Shown here: positions 45,159 through 55,885 of the stretch, piece by piece
Layout: the number at the start of each line of letters is the position of its first letter
Position numbering within the stretch: the stretch's first letter is position 1
NCBI GenBank assembly: GCA_051747265.1
Contig: JBNJFY010000006.1
Span: 1-64,000 of the forward strand
Direction: 5' to 3'
Source: JBNJFY01 sp051747265
GTDB taxonomy: Bacteria; Bacteroidota; Rhodothermia; Balneolales; Balneolaceae
Length of the DNA: 64,000 nucleotides
The notes under the pieces: model-generated
Told to the model about the DNA's origin: nothing
Seen by the model: only the letters and a program-made list of their open reading frames with translations
Databases searched by the model: none
Translations under genes and position numbers: made by a program

Positions 45159-48100
45159 GTGGTATTACGTTTTTTACATAAAGCTTGGCAGTATTTTTTG
45201 CGGGCAATGGTGGTACTGTTGGGTATTGCCATTGTTGGTGCCGGTTTAACCATAGGGGTTATTCAGATACCTTGGGTACAAAATCATGTATTGCGGATTG
45301 TAGAAGATGACTTCAATACTAATTACTATGGCACGATTGAGTTTGAGCGTCTGGATGGATTTATCCCCAAGTTCATCAATCTTCATAATGTTCGTTTGTA
45401 TGCCCCCGAGAGTGATACCTCAACCAATGAATTTGATCGAGAACCGGTAGCGGAATTAAAAAAGTTGTCCATTCGACTGGATTTGAGTGATCTGCTCGCA
45501 CGAAAGATCACTATTACCGGTTTGGCGTTAGATCAACCGTCTTTCCAATTAAATTTAACGTCAGATTCCAGCTACACCTTTTTCAAAGCTCTGGAAGCTC
45601 GAAAAAAACAGACTGATGTACCGGATTGGCTGCAACGCATTGAAATATTGGCCCCGTCTGTAACGGTCAATGACGGCAGTATGATGGTAGATCGCGTTGT
45701 TCAGCTACCAAAATCCTGGAATATTCCACAACCATTTATGGTGGATTCAGTCAATACCCGTTTGTTTTTGGAATTGGCCGATCAACAGCGCTACATGGAT
45801 GTGGAGACTTTTCAAGCATGCTTCCCTAACTTTGATCTGGAACGTTTATCAGCCAGCGGACAAATATTTAATGATGAGCGATTTCTAGAGTTTAATGGAT
45901 TTCGTGTTCAAGCGGATGGGTCTTCGTTACAATTAAGTGGTGAGCTAGAAGGCGTTAATCTCTACGAACGCCAATGGAAGAAACAATTTCAGAATGCCCG
46001 ATTTAATGCATCTTTGGACTCTTTGGAGTTGTATTTGGGAGAGCTGGCTCCGCTATTTCCCAAGTTACCCACTTTGAATCGCCCAATTAAAGGACAGCTT
46101 GATGTGGAAGGGCGTTTGGATTCGCTCTGGATCAACCGCTTGAGTGTCCGATACGATCAAAGTCAGTTGATTTCAGAAGGGTTTGTTGCCAATGCAACGA
46201 ATTCAACTGATTTCAATTATGATATCAACCTTCGTTCGTTATTGGTTTACAATCGGGATATCAAAGAAGTACTTTCGGCGATAAACAGACCTTGGGAGCA
46301 GCGGCTTCCTACGCTTCGGGGGTACGGTGAGATCCGAGGGGATAATTCCCAATCCCGCATTAAACTAGATGTCCAATCAGATAGTGGGTTTGTTGCCTTA
46401 GAAGGGGATTTGCAATGGTCTCCAGCTATCGAATACTCTCTATACGCAAATGGATCTGATGTGAAAATCCCCCATAGTCTGTGGCCGAAAAATCAATCTG
46501 ATGTAAATTTTTCCCTTCACATGAAAGGGGTGGGTAATCGTTGGCAGAGCGCAGTGGGTAATGGAGAGTTAACCCTTCGAAACAGTTCCATTGATGGCTT
46601 GTTTGTTGATCATGCCCGGCTTCAAGTGGGATTTATCGATGGTTTTCTGGAACCTGTTGTGGAAGCACAGGCTGATTCGCAGTATGTATTCGCAGAGGGG
46701 TGGTTAGATTTTTCTGAACGGGAACCGGTGTATAATCTGAAAGGAAATTTTCGAAATGTGGATTTGTCGACCATACCGGGTTGGCCCCGCCAATATCAAA
46801 CTAAAAGTTCGCTAAATGGACATATACAAACCCATGTAAACGGCAGTAATCTGGACTATTTGTATGGAAACCTCAATGTAATTTGGGATTCCTCACGCGT
46901 AGCAGACGAATATTTGCAGGCGGGTTATATAGATCTTGCGTTGCATAAACCGGTTGATAATAAGCGAACGTTGACGGTCAACAGTTCCTTGGCCGATATG
47001 GAACTGATAGGCAATCTGAATCGTGATAAGATTGAGCGATCAATGTTGCATTGGAGGCCTTTTTTGGCAGAGTCAATAAAGCAAACATTTACGTTTACTG
47101 CTGATACTACGTTGACCACGAAGGAGCAACTGATGCCTTTTGAATACCCCCTGGAAATAACAGGGAATGTGAAGGTCAAGGATCTTACACCGTTGGAATT
47201 ATTGAAAGGAAATCCGTTCAGTATTGCGCCTCGAAGTGAACTTGATTTTTCTCTCTCCGCGGATTTTCAGAATCTAAAGGCCGATGGATATTGGTCGTTT
47301 CCAGAAATTTCTATCAATGAAACGTTAAATGCCAACCAGTTTAAAGGGCGATTTAATACTGACTTAACGTTTGCCCAACCATTGAAGGATGATACTGAGT
47401 TAGATTTGACAATTTCAGCGGGTCAAATTGATGTTCGCGGGCAGCAAGTGGATAGTCTATCCATGGATATGCGCTGGAGAGCTGATAGCCTGTCCTTTAG
47501 TAGTCTGTTCAGCAAAATAATGGGGGGCAAGGCCAATGCTCGTATTGCCGTCCAGGGTAATATCGCTGACCAACAGATTAATCTTTATGTGCCCACACTG
47601 GAAATTGGTAACCAGGAATACCGCTGGCGAAATACGGATGAACCGCGAATTGCAATTCACAAAAATGATCGTATTGAGTTCGAGCAATTCGTATTGCAAA
47701 ATAGTGATCAACGCTTTGCCGTAGATGGCTTTTACAGCCGGTTAGCCACGGATACGCTGACCTATCAGCTCGATAATGTGCAGTTGGGGCAAATATCTGA
47801 GTTGATTGGTGGTAGAGTACGCTTTCAAGGTAATGTCAACGGAGATTTTCAAACTAGTAATTTACAATCACGACCCTATGTGGAAGGACATATTAATGTC
47901 AATCAGGGAGTCATTAACGGCAATACCGTAGGGGATGTCAGCCTGGATAGTAGATATAACAACCGCTTAGAGCGATTCGATACACAGCTAAATATACTTA
48001 CCGATACGGTAAAGTACTCGTCTTATATTGATGCCAATAATGGAAATCGAACAGACATTGTGGGACGTGGATGGTTCAAGCCAACGAACTTCCAATCCGA

Positions 48101-49934
48101 GACCGATACCCTTTACCGAATGGAACTGGACTTCAATCAAATTGACGGGTGGGTAATCAATACCATTTCTCCTAATATTTTCCAGGAAACCAGTGGATAT
48201 GGCGAGGGCGTGGGATATATCACAGGAAATTTTCAGGACTTCGATTTCAATGCCGATTTTCAAGTGGATGATCTGTATGGACGACCCATATTCCTGAACA
48301 CAAATTACTACATGAGTGGTCATATTGAAGTTGACCGAAACAGGGGAGTGGTTATCGACTCGGTGCGAATTCAGGATGACAAAGGAGGGCGTGGTATTTT
48401 ATATGGCTCGGTAGATTTGAATGATTTCGAACCTGTAAAATACATGGATATTTGGTTGCGGATGAATCAGCTACGGTTTCTGCGCACATCATTTGACCGA
48501 GATGTGCCGTTTTTTGGGACGGTAGCCGGAAGCGGATTGCTTCGCGTTACAGGACCTAATTATAATCCATTTCTACGAACGGTTGAACCGGTTGAAACAA
48601 CTTCGGGATCCGTGCTATCTATTCCCTTGTTAGAGGAAACCGAGCTAACCGAAGATCGCAAGTTCATCCAATTTGTTGAAGAATTTGACCTGAATCATAA
48701 AACCAGTCGAGATCCTCAAAATCTGATATCCGAATCCACGGAAGAGGAGAATGCACAGAAAGCAGACCAATCCCGAGCGGTTGCAAACGATGATGAGCCC
48801 ATCGATCCATCACAACTGAGTTTTACGGAGTTATTTGAACTGGATTTACAATTTAGTGCTCCCAATGGTTCATCCGTGGAATTGATATTTGATCAAATTG
48901 CCGGAGAGGTATTGACCGCCAATGGCGATGGGCAAATGCAAATTACCCTGGATGATGAGGTATTCCAGATGTTCGGGCGTTTTAATATTAGCGGTGGGGA
49001 ATATCAATTTGTAAGCGGTGATATCTTCACACGACGTTTTTTCCTGGAAGATGGGGGCTCTATTCAGTGGGAAGGCAATCCCTATAATGCCCGTTTGAAT
49101 ATCAATACCGTATATCGAGCCCGACCTACCCTAAGCTCATTGATCAGCGCCACCAGTCAGACGGCCGTTAGCACAGATGAACAAGGACAGTCGCGTAGGG
49201 TACCTATCGATTTGATATTGGAAATTCGCGGAACCTTGGAAGAAGTTGAGAATAATTTCTTCTTCCGTTTACCAACCAGCGAGCTGGAAGGTGCGCAAAA
49301 TGCAGCCTTAGCCAACCAAATCAGTTTATTGAACAATGAGGAACAAAAGCTATTACAAGCCACCAGTTTACTTCTAACCGGCAATTTCTTGCCGATTACT
49401 TCCGGAGCCAATCAAGGAATCGCGGATCTGCGTGAAAACCTAAGTACGGGGGTTGTACTTAGTCCACTTCTATCCAGCCAAGTTAACTCATTGTTAAAAA
49501 GTAATCTGAGTAATTTAAATTTAGCGAATAATTTGGATATCGATTTAAACGTTACCACATTCTATGAACTCGATTTGGGTATTGCACTTCGTTTATTTGA
49601 TGATCGTCTAATTTTACGACGTGAAGGACAGATTACTGGTGTACAAAACACCAATCAAAGTGTCTTGGGCGACGTAGGAGCGACCTACCGCATTAATGAA
49701 TCACTTTCAGTGTCCTACTTCCATAGGCAAGATCAATTGTTTAGTACAGTAACGGATATTCAAACGGCACAAGCCACACAACCGTTAAATGGGATCGGTT
49801 TAGAGGCTCAGGTACAGTTTAATACCTGGAGTGATCTCAAACGTCGATTCCAACGAACGTTGAATAGAATATTTGGCAGGAAAGAAAAAGCTATTCGGGA
49901 GCAACCAGATTCGCTCGATGGCTCCCCAAGCTAA
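45159..49934 (+). CDS. tamB: TamB-like outer-membrane assembly/lipid transport protein
   Basis: A 1591-residue protein of the AsmA-like/TamB family. The start is a GTG at 45159; a TM anchor lies at about 16-37 (VVLLGIAIVGAGLTIGVIQIP). The long middle is made of repeated beta strands, expected to form a hydrophobic groove that spans the periplasm. The C-terminal ~400 residues match the DUF490/TamB domain, with DGQMQITLDDEVFQMFGRFNI, SGGEYQFVSGDIFTRRFFLEDGGSIQW and a final amphipathic barrel-like segment. TamB proteins move phospholipids or assist outer-membrane protein insertion. In this clade TamB is often used without TamA; no TamA is next to it, but the barrel fusion at 52224 is close. Confidence 0.9.
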   Translation: MVLRFLHKAWQYFLRAMVVLLGIAIVGAGLTIGVIQIPWVQNHVLRIVEDDFNTNYYGTIEFERLDGFIPKFINLHNVRLYAPESDTSTNEFDREPVAELKKLSIRLDLSDLLARKITITGLALDQPSFQLNLTSDSSYTFFKALEARKKQTDVPDWLQRIEILAPSVTVNDGSMMVDRVVQLPKSWNIPQPFMVDSVNTRLFLELADQQRYMDVETFQACFPNFDLERLSASGQIFNDERFLEFNGFRVQADGSSLQLSGELEGVNLYERQWKKQFQNARFNASLDSLELYLGELAPLFPKLPTLNRPIKGQLDVEGRLDSLWINRLSVRYDQSQLISEGFVANATNSTDFNYDINLRSLLVYNRDIKEVLSAINRPWEQRLPTLRGYGEIRGDNSQSRIKLDVQSDSGFVALEGDLQWSPAIEYSLYANGSDVKIPHSLWPKNQSDVNFSLHMKGVGNRWQSAVGNGELTLRNSSIDGLFVDHARLQVGFIDGFLEPVVEAQADSQYVFAEGWLDFSEREPVYNLKGNFRNVDLSTIPGWPRQYQTKSSLNGHIQTHVNGSNLDYLYGNLNVIWDSSRVADEYLQAGYIDLALHKPVDNKRTLTVNSSLADMELIGNLNRDKIERSMLHWRPFLAESIKQTFTFTADTTLTTKEQLMPFEYPLEITGNVKVKDLTPLELLKGNPFSIAPRSELDFSLSADFQNLKADGYWSFPEISINETLNANQFKGRFNTDLTFAQPLKDDTELDLTISAGQIDVRGQQVDSLSMDMRWRADSLSFSSLFSKIMGGKANARIAVQGNIADQQINLYVPTLEIGNQEYRWRNTDEPRIAIHKNDRIEFEQFVLQNSDQRFAVDGFYSRLATDTLTYQLDNVQLGQISELIGGRVRFQGNVNGDFQTSNLQSRPYVEGHINVNQGVINGNTVGDVSLDSRYNNRLERFDTQLNILTDTVKYSSYIDANNGNRTDIVGRGWFKPTNFQSETDTLYRMELDFNQIDGWVINTISPNIFQETSGYGEGVGYITGNFQDFDFNADFQVDDLYGRPIFLNTNYYMSGHIEVDRNRGVVIDSVRIQDDKGGRGILYGSVDLNDFEPVKYMDIWLRMNQLRFLRTSFDRDVPFFGTVAGSGLLRVTGPNYNPFLRTVEPVETTSGSVLSIPLLEETELTEDRKFIQFVEEFDLNHKTSRDPQNLISESTEEENAQKADQSRAVANDDEPIDPSQLSFTELFELDLQFSAPNGSSVELIFDQIAGEVLTANGDGQMQITLDDEVFQMFGRFNISGGEYQFVSGDIFTRRFFLEDGGSIQWEGNPYNARLNINTVYRARPTLSSLISATSQTAVSTDEQGQSRRVPIDLILEIRGTLEEVENNFFFRLPTSELEGAQNAALANQISLLNNEEQKLLQATSLLLTGNFLPITSGANQGIADLRENLSTGVVLSPLLSSQVNSLLKSNLSNLNLANNLDIDLNVTTFYELDLGIALRLFDDRLILRREGQITGVQNTNQSVLGDVGATYRINESLSVSYFHRQDQLFSTVTDIQTAQATQPLNGIGLEAQVQFNTWSDLKRRFQRTLNRIFGRKEKAIREQPDSLDGSPS

Positions 49935-50047
49935 TACCCAAACAAGTTGAGTTAATGTTCAGATACAATGAGGCAAATGTTAGCCGAAACTGAACTTGAA
50001 TGAGCGACTATTGAATTGAAATGAATGAGAAAAGATTTTAAACACGA

Positions 50048-52207
50048 ATGAGTAATAGTAAAACAGAAACGTTTCGAAAAATAATACTGGACACCGTTCA
50101 ACGCCACCCCAATGCTTATGTGTCTTATGATTTGTTGTTGAATGTTCTACAGATCAATAATAAGAAAGATAAAAACCGATTAAAGAAAGCTATCGACACG
50201 TTGATCCATGATAATATGGTGGTACGTGGCAAAAAAGGGGATATACGGCTGGCCAATGCCAATGAGGGGCAACCCATCTATGAAGGCAAACTACAAATGA
50301 ACCAGTATGGTACCGGATTTGTCATTGTTGATGATCTCGATGAGGATGTCCGGGTTAACAGTCGATCTTTGGGAATTGCCTTACCCGATGATAGGGTACA
50401 GGTTAAAGTGATTGGTAAAAACAAAAAAAGCGGACAGCCGGAAGGCAAAATTATTGACGTTTTGGAACGTCGCCGTAAATTTTTTGTGGGTACCTTGATT
50501 AGGCAGGGAAAGAAAAACTACATCATTGAACCGGATACCGGATCCGCCCATGTGGATTTCTTTGTGTTGCCCAAGAATATCATGGACGCCAAACCTCATG
50601 ATAAAGTTGTATTTGAGCTGGTAGATTGGGGGCACCCCAAAGCTCTGCCCGAAGCCCGAGTCACCGAAGTACTGGGCAAAAAAGGCTCTAATGATGCCAA
50701 TATTCTTTCCATCCTGGCGGAATCTCAGATCTCTAGTGAATTTCCCGACGAAGTATTGCGTCAGGCTAATGAAATTGCCGTCGAGATTCCCCAAAAAGAG
50801 ATTGAACGGCGGTTGGACATTCGGGACACCACGGTATTTACTATCGATCCGGAAGATGCCAAAGATTTTGATGATGCCATTAGTTTAGAAGAACTGGATA
50901 ATGGAAACCTGCGGTTAGGCGTACACATCGCGGATGTTACCCATTATGTGCAACGCAATACCGCCCTGGATGAAGAAGCCATTGAGCGTAGTACCAGTGC
51001 GTATTTAGTCGATCGGGTAATTCCGATGCTCCCGGAAACATTGAGTAATGGCGTTTGTAGCCTGCGCCCGCATGAAGATAAACTTACCTTCAGCTGCTTT
51101 ATGGAGATAGACGAGCAGGGGCATGTGGTTGATTATGATATCGAGGAAACGGTTATCCATTCGGACCAAAGATTTACATACGAGGAAGTTCAGGAGTTCC
51201 TGGATTCGGGAAAGGGAAACCTTGGTTCAGATCTCAAGAGTAAGCTCAAGAACTTGGAACAACTGGCGCAAGTACTGCTGGATAAACGATTTCGCGAAGG
51301 GGCCATTAATTTTGAAACACCGGAACCCCGTTTCATTCTGGATGATAACGGAAAACCCGTAGATATCATCATCAAAGAGCGGATCTTCGCGCATCGTATT
51401 GTCGAAGAATGTATGTTAATGGCCAACAAAACGGTGGCTCGACATGTTAAACAGTTGCGCGATCAATCCAATAAAAAGCGATCCAAGAATCTGTTCCCAT
51501 TTCTATATCGCGTTCACGATAAACCGGATATCGAGAAACTGACCAACATTCGGGAAAATGTGAAGCCAATCGGTATTGATTTTACCCTGGATCGCCAGCA
51601 AATTACCTCCAAAACTATAAATTATGTATTGGAGCAGGTTCAGGATACCAACCTGGAGATTACCATCAATCAATTGATGCTCCGGGCGATGGCCAAAGCG
51701 GAGTACTCGCCAGAGAATGTAGGGCATTTTGGGTTGGGTTTTAAACATTACGCGCACTTTACTAGCCCCATTCGACGATATCCCGATGTAATTGTACATC
51801 GACTGCTAAAAGCATACAATGAGGCTCGTGAGGAATATCGTTACAATGAACTAAAAGATCTGGGATCGCATTGTAGTGAGCGTGAACGTATGGCTGTTGA
51901 AGCTGAACGCGAAACCATTAAGTTAAAACAAGTCGAATATCTCTCTGAGCGAATTGGTGAGACGTTTGATGGTGTGATAACCGGCGTGATGGAGCACGGA
52001 ATTTTTGTTGATTTAAAAGACATACACTGTGAAGGGATGATACACGTTAGTGAACTTGATGATGATTATTATCAATACGACTCGGATCGTCACTGTTTAA
52101 GAGGGCGTAACCGGGGTCGCGAATACAAAATGGGAAATACCTTGAAGGCAAAAGTTGCTCGTACCGATCTGGATAAACGGCAAATTGACTTGGTTCTAGG
52201 AGACTAA
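50048..52207 (+). CDS. rnr: Ribonuclease R
   Basis: A 719-residue 3'-5' exoribonuclease of the RNB family. An N-terminal helix-turn-helix (residues 1-70) and cold-shock-like OB domains (~80-230) come first. The RNB core has DPEDAKDFDDAISLEEL for the metal-binding Asp cluster, and HIADVTHYV. Near the end, FGLGFKHYAHFTSPIRRYPDVIVHR is the family signature. A C-terminal S1 domain (GVITGVMEHGIFVDLKDIHCEGMIHVS) completes it. It lacks the Lys-rich tail of E. coli RNase R. Its stop is 16 bp before the next gene. Confidence 0.94.
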   Translation: MSNSKTETFRKIILDTVQRHPNAYVSYDLLLNVLQINNKKDKNRLKKAIDTLIHDNMVVRGKKGDIRLANANEGQPIYEGKLQMNQYGTGFVIVDDLDEDVRVNSRSLGIALPDDRVQVKVIGKNKKSGQPEGKIIDVLERRRKFFVGTLIRQGKKNYIIEPDTGSAHVDFFVLPKNIMDAKPHDKVVFELVDWGHPKALPEARVTEVLGKKGSNDANILSILAESQISSEFPDEVLRQANEIAVEIPQKEIERRLDIRDTTVFTIDPEDAKDFDDAISLEELDNGNLRLGVHIADVTHYVQRNTALDEEAIERSTSAYLVDRVIPMLPETLSNGVCSLRPHEDKLTFSCFMEIDEQGHVVDYDIEETVIHSDQRFTYEEVQEFLDSGKGNLGSDLKSKLKNLEQLAQVLLDKRFREGAINFETPEPRFILDDNGKPVDIIIKERIFAHRIVEECMLMANKTVARHVKQLRDQSNKKRSKNLFPFLYRVHDKPDIEKLTNIRENVKPIGIDFTLDRQQITSKTINYVLEQVQDTNLEITINQLMLRAMAKAEYSPENVGHFGLGFKHYAHFTSPIRRYPDVIVHRLLKAYNEAREEYRYNELKDLGSHCSERERMAVEAERETIKLKQVEYLSERIGETFDGVITGVMEHGIFVDLKDIHCEGMIHVSELDDDYYQYDSDRHCLRGRNRGREYKMGNTLKAKVARTDLDKRQIDLVLGD

Positions 52208-52223
52208 TTAATCTACGGATCAC

Positions 52224-55200
52224 ATGGATATCTTATCGTTACATATCAATTATCAGCACCTTAAGGAGATATTGAATCGACTAACATATCGGGCGGTTTG
52301 TTATTCGCTTTTATTATTGATGGCCTTGAGTATGGTTGGCGTCATGGGTAATTGGCAAACGGCCGAGGCACAATATTTCCAATTTGGAAAAAATCGGGTG
52401 CAGTATGATGATTTTAAGTGGCGATATATCCAATCCGAGCACTTTGACATCTACTACTATAGTGATCGCAATTACTACTTTGGGGAGTTTGCGGCAAAAA
52501 GCCTGGAATCTGGTTATAAACAACTCGCGGAAGATTTTCGACATGAAATATCCGAGCGTATAGAAGTAATCGTTTATGATTCTCATAACGATTTTTCACA
52601 GACCAATGTGGTTAATTTGCCTGTGGATGCGGAAGGCATTGGAGGCGTGACGGATAAATATAAAAACCGGATTACTATTCCGTTTATGGGCGATTTTGCC
52701 GATTTCCGCCATACCTTGCATCACGAACTTGTGCACGCCGTAATCAACGATATGTATTACGGGGGATCGCTACAGGCCATTGTACAGAATAATATTCAGC
52801 TGCGACTACCTCTTTGGTTTGAGGAGGGATTAGCTGAATACATGTCTTTAGGGTGGGATACGAACACGGATATGTTTGTTCGCGATGCCACTATAAATAA
52901 CTATCTGCCTCCGCTTCCACAGATCAGCGGCTATTTTTCTTATCGTGGTGGTCAATCTCTGTGGAATTACATCGTGGAAGAGTATGGACGCCAAAAAATT
53001 GGTGAAATTATGCAGACCATACGTCTTACACGCAGCGTAGAGTCCGGATTTCGACAAACACTAGGGTTAAGTATCGAGGAGTTGTCGGATCGTTGGCAAG
53101 ACGCCATGAAAGAACGGTATTTCCCAGAGGTAGCCGAACGGGAAAAACTGACTGAAATGGGGAGTTTGGTAAGTAAAGATAAAAAGCTGGGAACGTATAA
53201 TACGTCGCCCGCGATTTCGCCACAGGGCGATAAAATTGCTCTGATTACCAACAAGCGTGGCTTCTTGGATATTGTTGTGGTCAGTGCTATTGATGGAAAA
53301 GTGTTGAAAACGTTGGTGAGAGGGGAAGACAATGAGCAGTTTGAGGAACTAAACATTCTCAACCCCAATCTGGCTTGGTCGCCGGATGGGAAAAATCTGG
53401 CGCTTTCTACGAAGTCTCGGGGACGCGACGAATTGGCCATTGTGGATTACGAAACCGGGAAGATTAAAAAAATCGAATTTCCCGACTTGGATGCCATAGG
53501 TTCAGTAGCCTGGTCACCGGATGGTAAAAAGATTGCGTTTTCGGCGAATCGAGGTGCGTTACAGGATATATTTGTTTACAACTTAGAGACCACAGAATTT
53601 ACCAATATCACGAATGATGTGATATCCGACATGGAGCCTGCTTGGAGCAGTGATTCGAAAACAATCTATTTTGTATCTCAGCGTGGAGATAAAATTGAGT
53701 TAGGCAAATATGGTGAGAGCTATGGACAATTAAGTGATGAGTCCACTTATCAAACCGATATTTACGCCGTTCGGTTGGGTAACTCTACAGCAGAACGTCT
53801 GACCAAAACACCATCCTGGGATGAGTATCAACCTGCATTAACCCAATCGGGTCAGTTGATTTTTATTTCCGATCAGAACGGTATTCCCAATATTTATCAA
53901 CTAGATCTAAAAAATCGAGTCACCAAACCGATGACCGATTTACAGTCGGGTGTCATGCAAATGTCAATTAGCGCTGATGGTAGCCGATTGGTTGTGAATG
54001 CCATTAATGAAGGTTATCTGGATGTTTTCTTAGTGAAATCTCCGTCTTCTCGTCTTAAGCAGAACCAGCTGAAACCAAACTACTGGGCGAATCGGCGAAC
54101 CGCTGAATCGTTGAACAGCCGGGTTCCCGCTATTAAATACATTAGCCAAATGTATGGCGATGGTCTTATCGATCCCTATGCGGATTTGAGTATTCCAGAA
54201 GAAATGCGGGTTGAAAATCATCAAAAAGCAGAGCGCGATTCGCTGCAAGGAGAGGATGGTAATATTGATTTCCGTAATTATGTGTTTGCTGATAACTTCG
54301 AAGAAGATTCCACCTATATCGATGAAGAGGAACTAAATAAATTCAATCCGGAGGGAAATACCACTGATGACGGTAACTATCAGCCGATAAAATATCGGCT
54401 CAAATTCTCACCGGATATCACTTACGCCGCGGGTGAGCTATCCACCTACTACGGAGCGTATGGATTGACTCAAATATTGTTCAGTGATTTATTGGGAGAC
54501 TACAAGATCGGGTTTTCTAGCAACTTGGTCTTTGATCTTCGAAACAGTAATTACAGTCTTCAATTTGCGAATTTAAAGAATCGCACCAACTGGTATTTGA
54601 ACTACTTCCATTCCGCTCGACAATATCAAACTATCTTTGGGGAGATGTTGCGTTTCCGTACTTATGGTGGTGGATTAACTTTCCAATATCCGTTCAACAA
54701 ATTTGAACGTATTGAGTATGGCGCCACCGTAATATCGGTAGCCAAAGACTATAGCGCGGTGGGAGCATTGGGTGCTACGGATAACGAAATCTCCACTTTT
54801 GCTTATCCTCAAGTAACGTTTACCAGCGATCATACGTTGCCCGGTTTCCTGAGCCCGAGGGGAGGACATCGTTTCTCTGCTAGTTTAACGGGAAGTCCAC
54901 CGATTTCCGATGAAACACTTCAGTTTGCCACGTTAATGGGAGATTTTCGAAAGTACGTAAATCTAGGCCGTCGATACTCGCTGGCCTTCCGGGCATCGGG
55001 TGCGGCTTCATTTGGTCGAGACTCACAAACTTTCTTTATGGGGGGGATGATCGGTTGGATCAATCAGAAGTGGGGACGCCAGATTCCTACTGATCGGCTT
55101 GAAGATACCTTCTTCACCTTGCCAGCCCTGCCCATGCGAGGACATGAATATAATACCATATATGGTGATAAATTCACCCTTATCAATGCGGAGTTCCGAT

Positions 55201-55559
55201 TCCCCATGTTTGCGGCAATCCTGCCCGGTCCGATTCCGGTTCTTCCCTTTTACAATTTAACCGGAGTGGCCTTCTTTGATGCCGGAGCGGCTTGGGGGTT
55301 TGATGATGTTAACACCCCAAATGTAAATGAGGCAAGCTTGGATCTAAAGGTCGCACGTGAATATGTAACTCAAGTTCAGACCCCTAATGGTCCGGGCCAA
55401 GTGTTAGCGGTCGATGGTGACTTACTGCTGGGGGGCGGGTTCGGTTTGCGAACCATCTTCCTGGGCTTGCCTTTCCGCTACGATGTTGGATGGCCCTATT
55501 TGCGCGAAGGTGGATTTGGCGAACCTATCCATTACTTTACCATCGGTATCGATTTCTAA
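52224..55559 (+). CDS. Gluzincin-like peptidase / TolB-propeller / outer-membrane barrel fusion
   Basis: A 1111-residue exported protein with a long leader (signal core ~27-42, cleavage near AEAQ at 50). Residues ~60-300 form a metallopeptidase-like domain with HHELVHAV (HExxH at 167-171) and the downstream Glu in PLWFEEGLAEYM (~200). Residues ~320-600 hold TolB/PD40-like beta-propeller repeats (LAWSPDGKNLALST, VAWSPDGKKIAFSANRG, PAWSSDSKTIYFVSQRG). The C-terminal ~350 residues form a BamA/Omp85-type barrel (GYARFRTYGGGL-like, DEYNTIYGDKFTLINAEFRFPMFA... and final VGWPYLREGGFGEPIHYFTIGIDF). It is likely an outer-membrane protein with a periplasmic sensor/protease. It follows rnr by 16 bp and lies 2.3 kb after tamB; a TamA-like role is plausible but unproven. 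Confidence 0.82.
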   Translation: MDILSLHINYQHLKEILNRLTYRAVCYSLLLLMALSMVGVMGNWQTAEAQYFQFGKNRVQYDDFKWRYIQSEHFDIYYYSDRNYYFGEFAAKSLESGYKQLAEDFRHEISERIEVIVYDSHNDFSQTNVVNLPVDAEGIGGVTDKYKNRITIPFMGDFADFRHTLHHELVHAVINDMYYGGSLQAIVQNNIQLRLPLWFEEGLAEYMSLGWDTNTDMFVRDATINNYLPPLPQISGYFSYRGGQSLWNYIVEEYGRQKIGEIMQTIRLTRSVESGFRQTLGLSIEELSDRWQDAMKERYFPEVAEREKLTEMGSLVSKDKKLGTYNTSPAISPQGDKIALITNKRGFLDIVVVSAIDGKVLKTLVRGEDNEQFEELNILNPNLAWSPDGKNLALSTKSRGRDELAIVDYETGKIKKIEFPDLDAIGSVAWSPDGKKIAFSANRGALQDIFVYNLETTEFTNITNDVISDMEPAWSSDSKTIYFVSQRGDKIELGKYGESYGQLSDESTYQTDIYAVRLGNSTAERLTKTPSWDEYQPALTQSGQLIFISDQNGIPNIYQLDLKNRVTKPMTDLQSGVMQMSISADGSRLVVNAINEGYLDVFLVKSPSSRLKQNQLKPNYWANRRTAESLNSRVPAIKYISQMYGDGLIDPYADLSIPEEMRVENHQKAERDSLQGEDGNIDFRNYVFADNFEEDSTYIDEEELNKFNPEGNTTDDGNYQPIKYRLKFSPDITYAAGELSTYYGAYGLTQILFSDLLGDYKIGFSSNLVFDLRNSNYSLQFANLKNRTNWYLNYFHSARQYQTIFGEMLRFRTYGGGLTFQYPFNKFERIEYGATVISVAKDYSAVGALGATDNEISTFAYPQVTFTSDHTLPGFLSPRGGHRFSASLTGSPPISDETLQFATLMGDFRKYVNLGRRYSLAFRASGAASFGRDSQTFFMGGMIGWINQKWGRQIPTDRLEDTFFTLPALPMRGHEYNTIYGDKFTLINAEFRFPMFAAILPGPIPVLPFYNLTGVAFFDAGAAWGFDDVNTPNVNEASLDLKVAREYVTQVQTPNGPGQVLAVDGDLLLGGGFGLRTIFLGLPFRYDVGWPYLREGGFGEPIHYFTIGIDF

Positions 55560-55582
55560 TCTTCTAATACTTCGATGAACGG

Positions 55583-55858
55583 ATGGGGAAGGATCAAGCA
55601 TACAGAGAGTTATTACAGTTGGCCGCACGTCTCAAGAAATGGTCGTGGGTGCGCATTGGAATACCAGTAGGCGCCGGGCTGGGAATACTGGTCTATGGGT
55701 TCATTTATGGCCAAATGGCGTTAATGATTATGGGGCTGCTACTAAACTACATTGGGTGGCAGAAGTTTGAGCAATTTCGAATCGCCGATAAGATCTTTGG
55801 GGCTATCGAACATTTGGCCGAAGCGATGGATCAACAATCCATTATGCCTGATGAATAA
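55583..55858 (+). CDS. Small two-helix membrane protein
   Basis: A 91-residue protein with no recognised family. Two hydrophobic stretches near residues 25-43 and 45-62 (IGIPVGAGLGILVYGFIYG, MALMIMGLLLNYIGW) suggest a helical hairpin in the inner membrane. A basic N-terminus (RLKKW) should stay in the cytoplasm; the C-terminus is an acidic helix (EQFRIADKIFGAIEHLAEAM). The gene follows the barrel fusion by 23 bp and is probably in that transcript. Function unknown. Confidence 0.6.
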   Translation: MGKDQAYRELLQLAARLKKWSWVRIGIPVGAGLGILVYGFIYGQMALMIMGLLLNYIGWQKFEQFRIADKIFGAIEHLAEAMDQQSIMPDE

Positions 55859-55863
55859 TTTTT

Positions 55864-55879
55864 AGCGGGTTTCGCAAAG
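55864..55879. terminator. Weak hairpin between convergent genes
   Basis: The sequence GCGGGTTTCGCAAAGCCCG folds as a short stem (CGGG with CCCG, plus TTT/AAA) around CGC with one bulged G. It lies between the convergent stops of the two-helix protein and the plug protein. There is no clear T run on either side, so it may be only a weak terminator. Confidence 0.3.
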
Positions 55880-55885
55880 CCCGTT

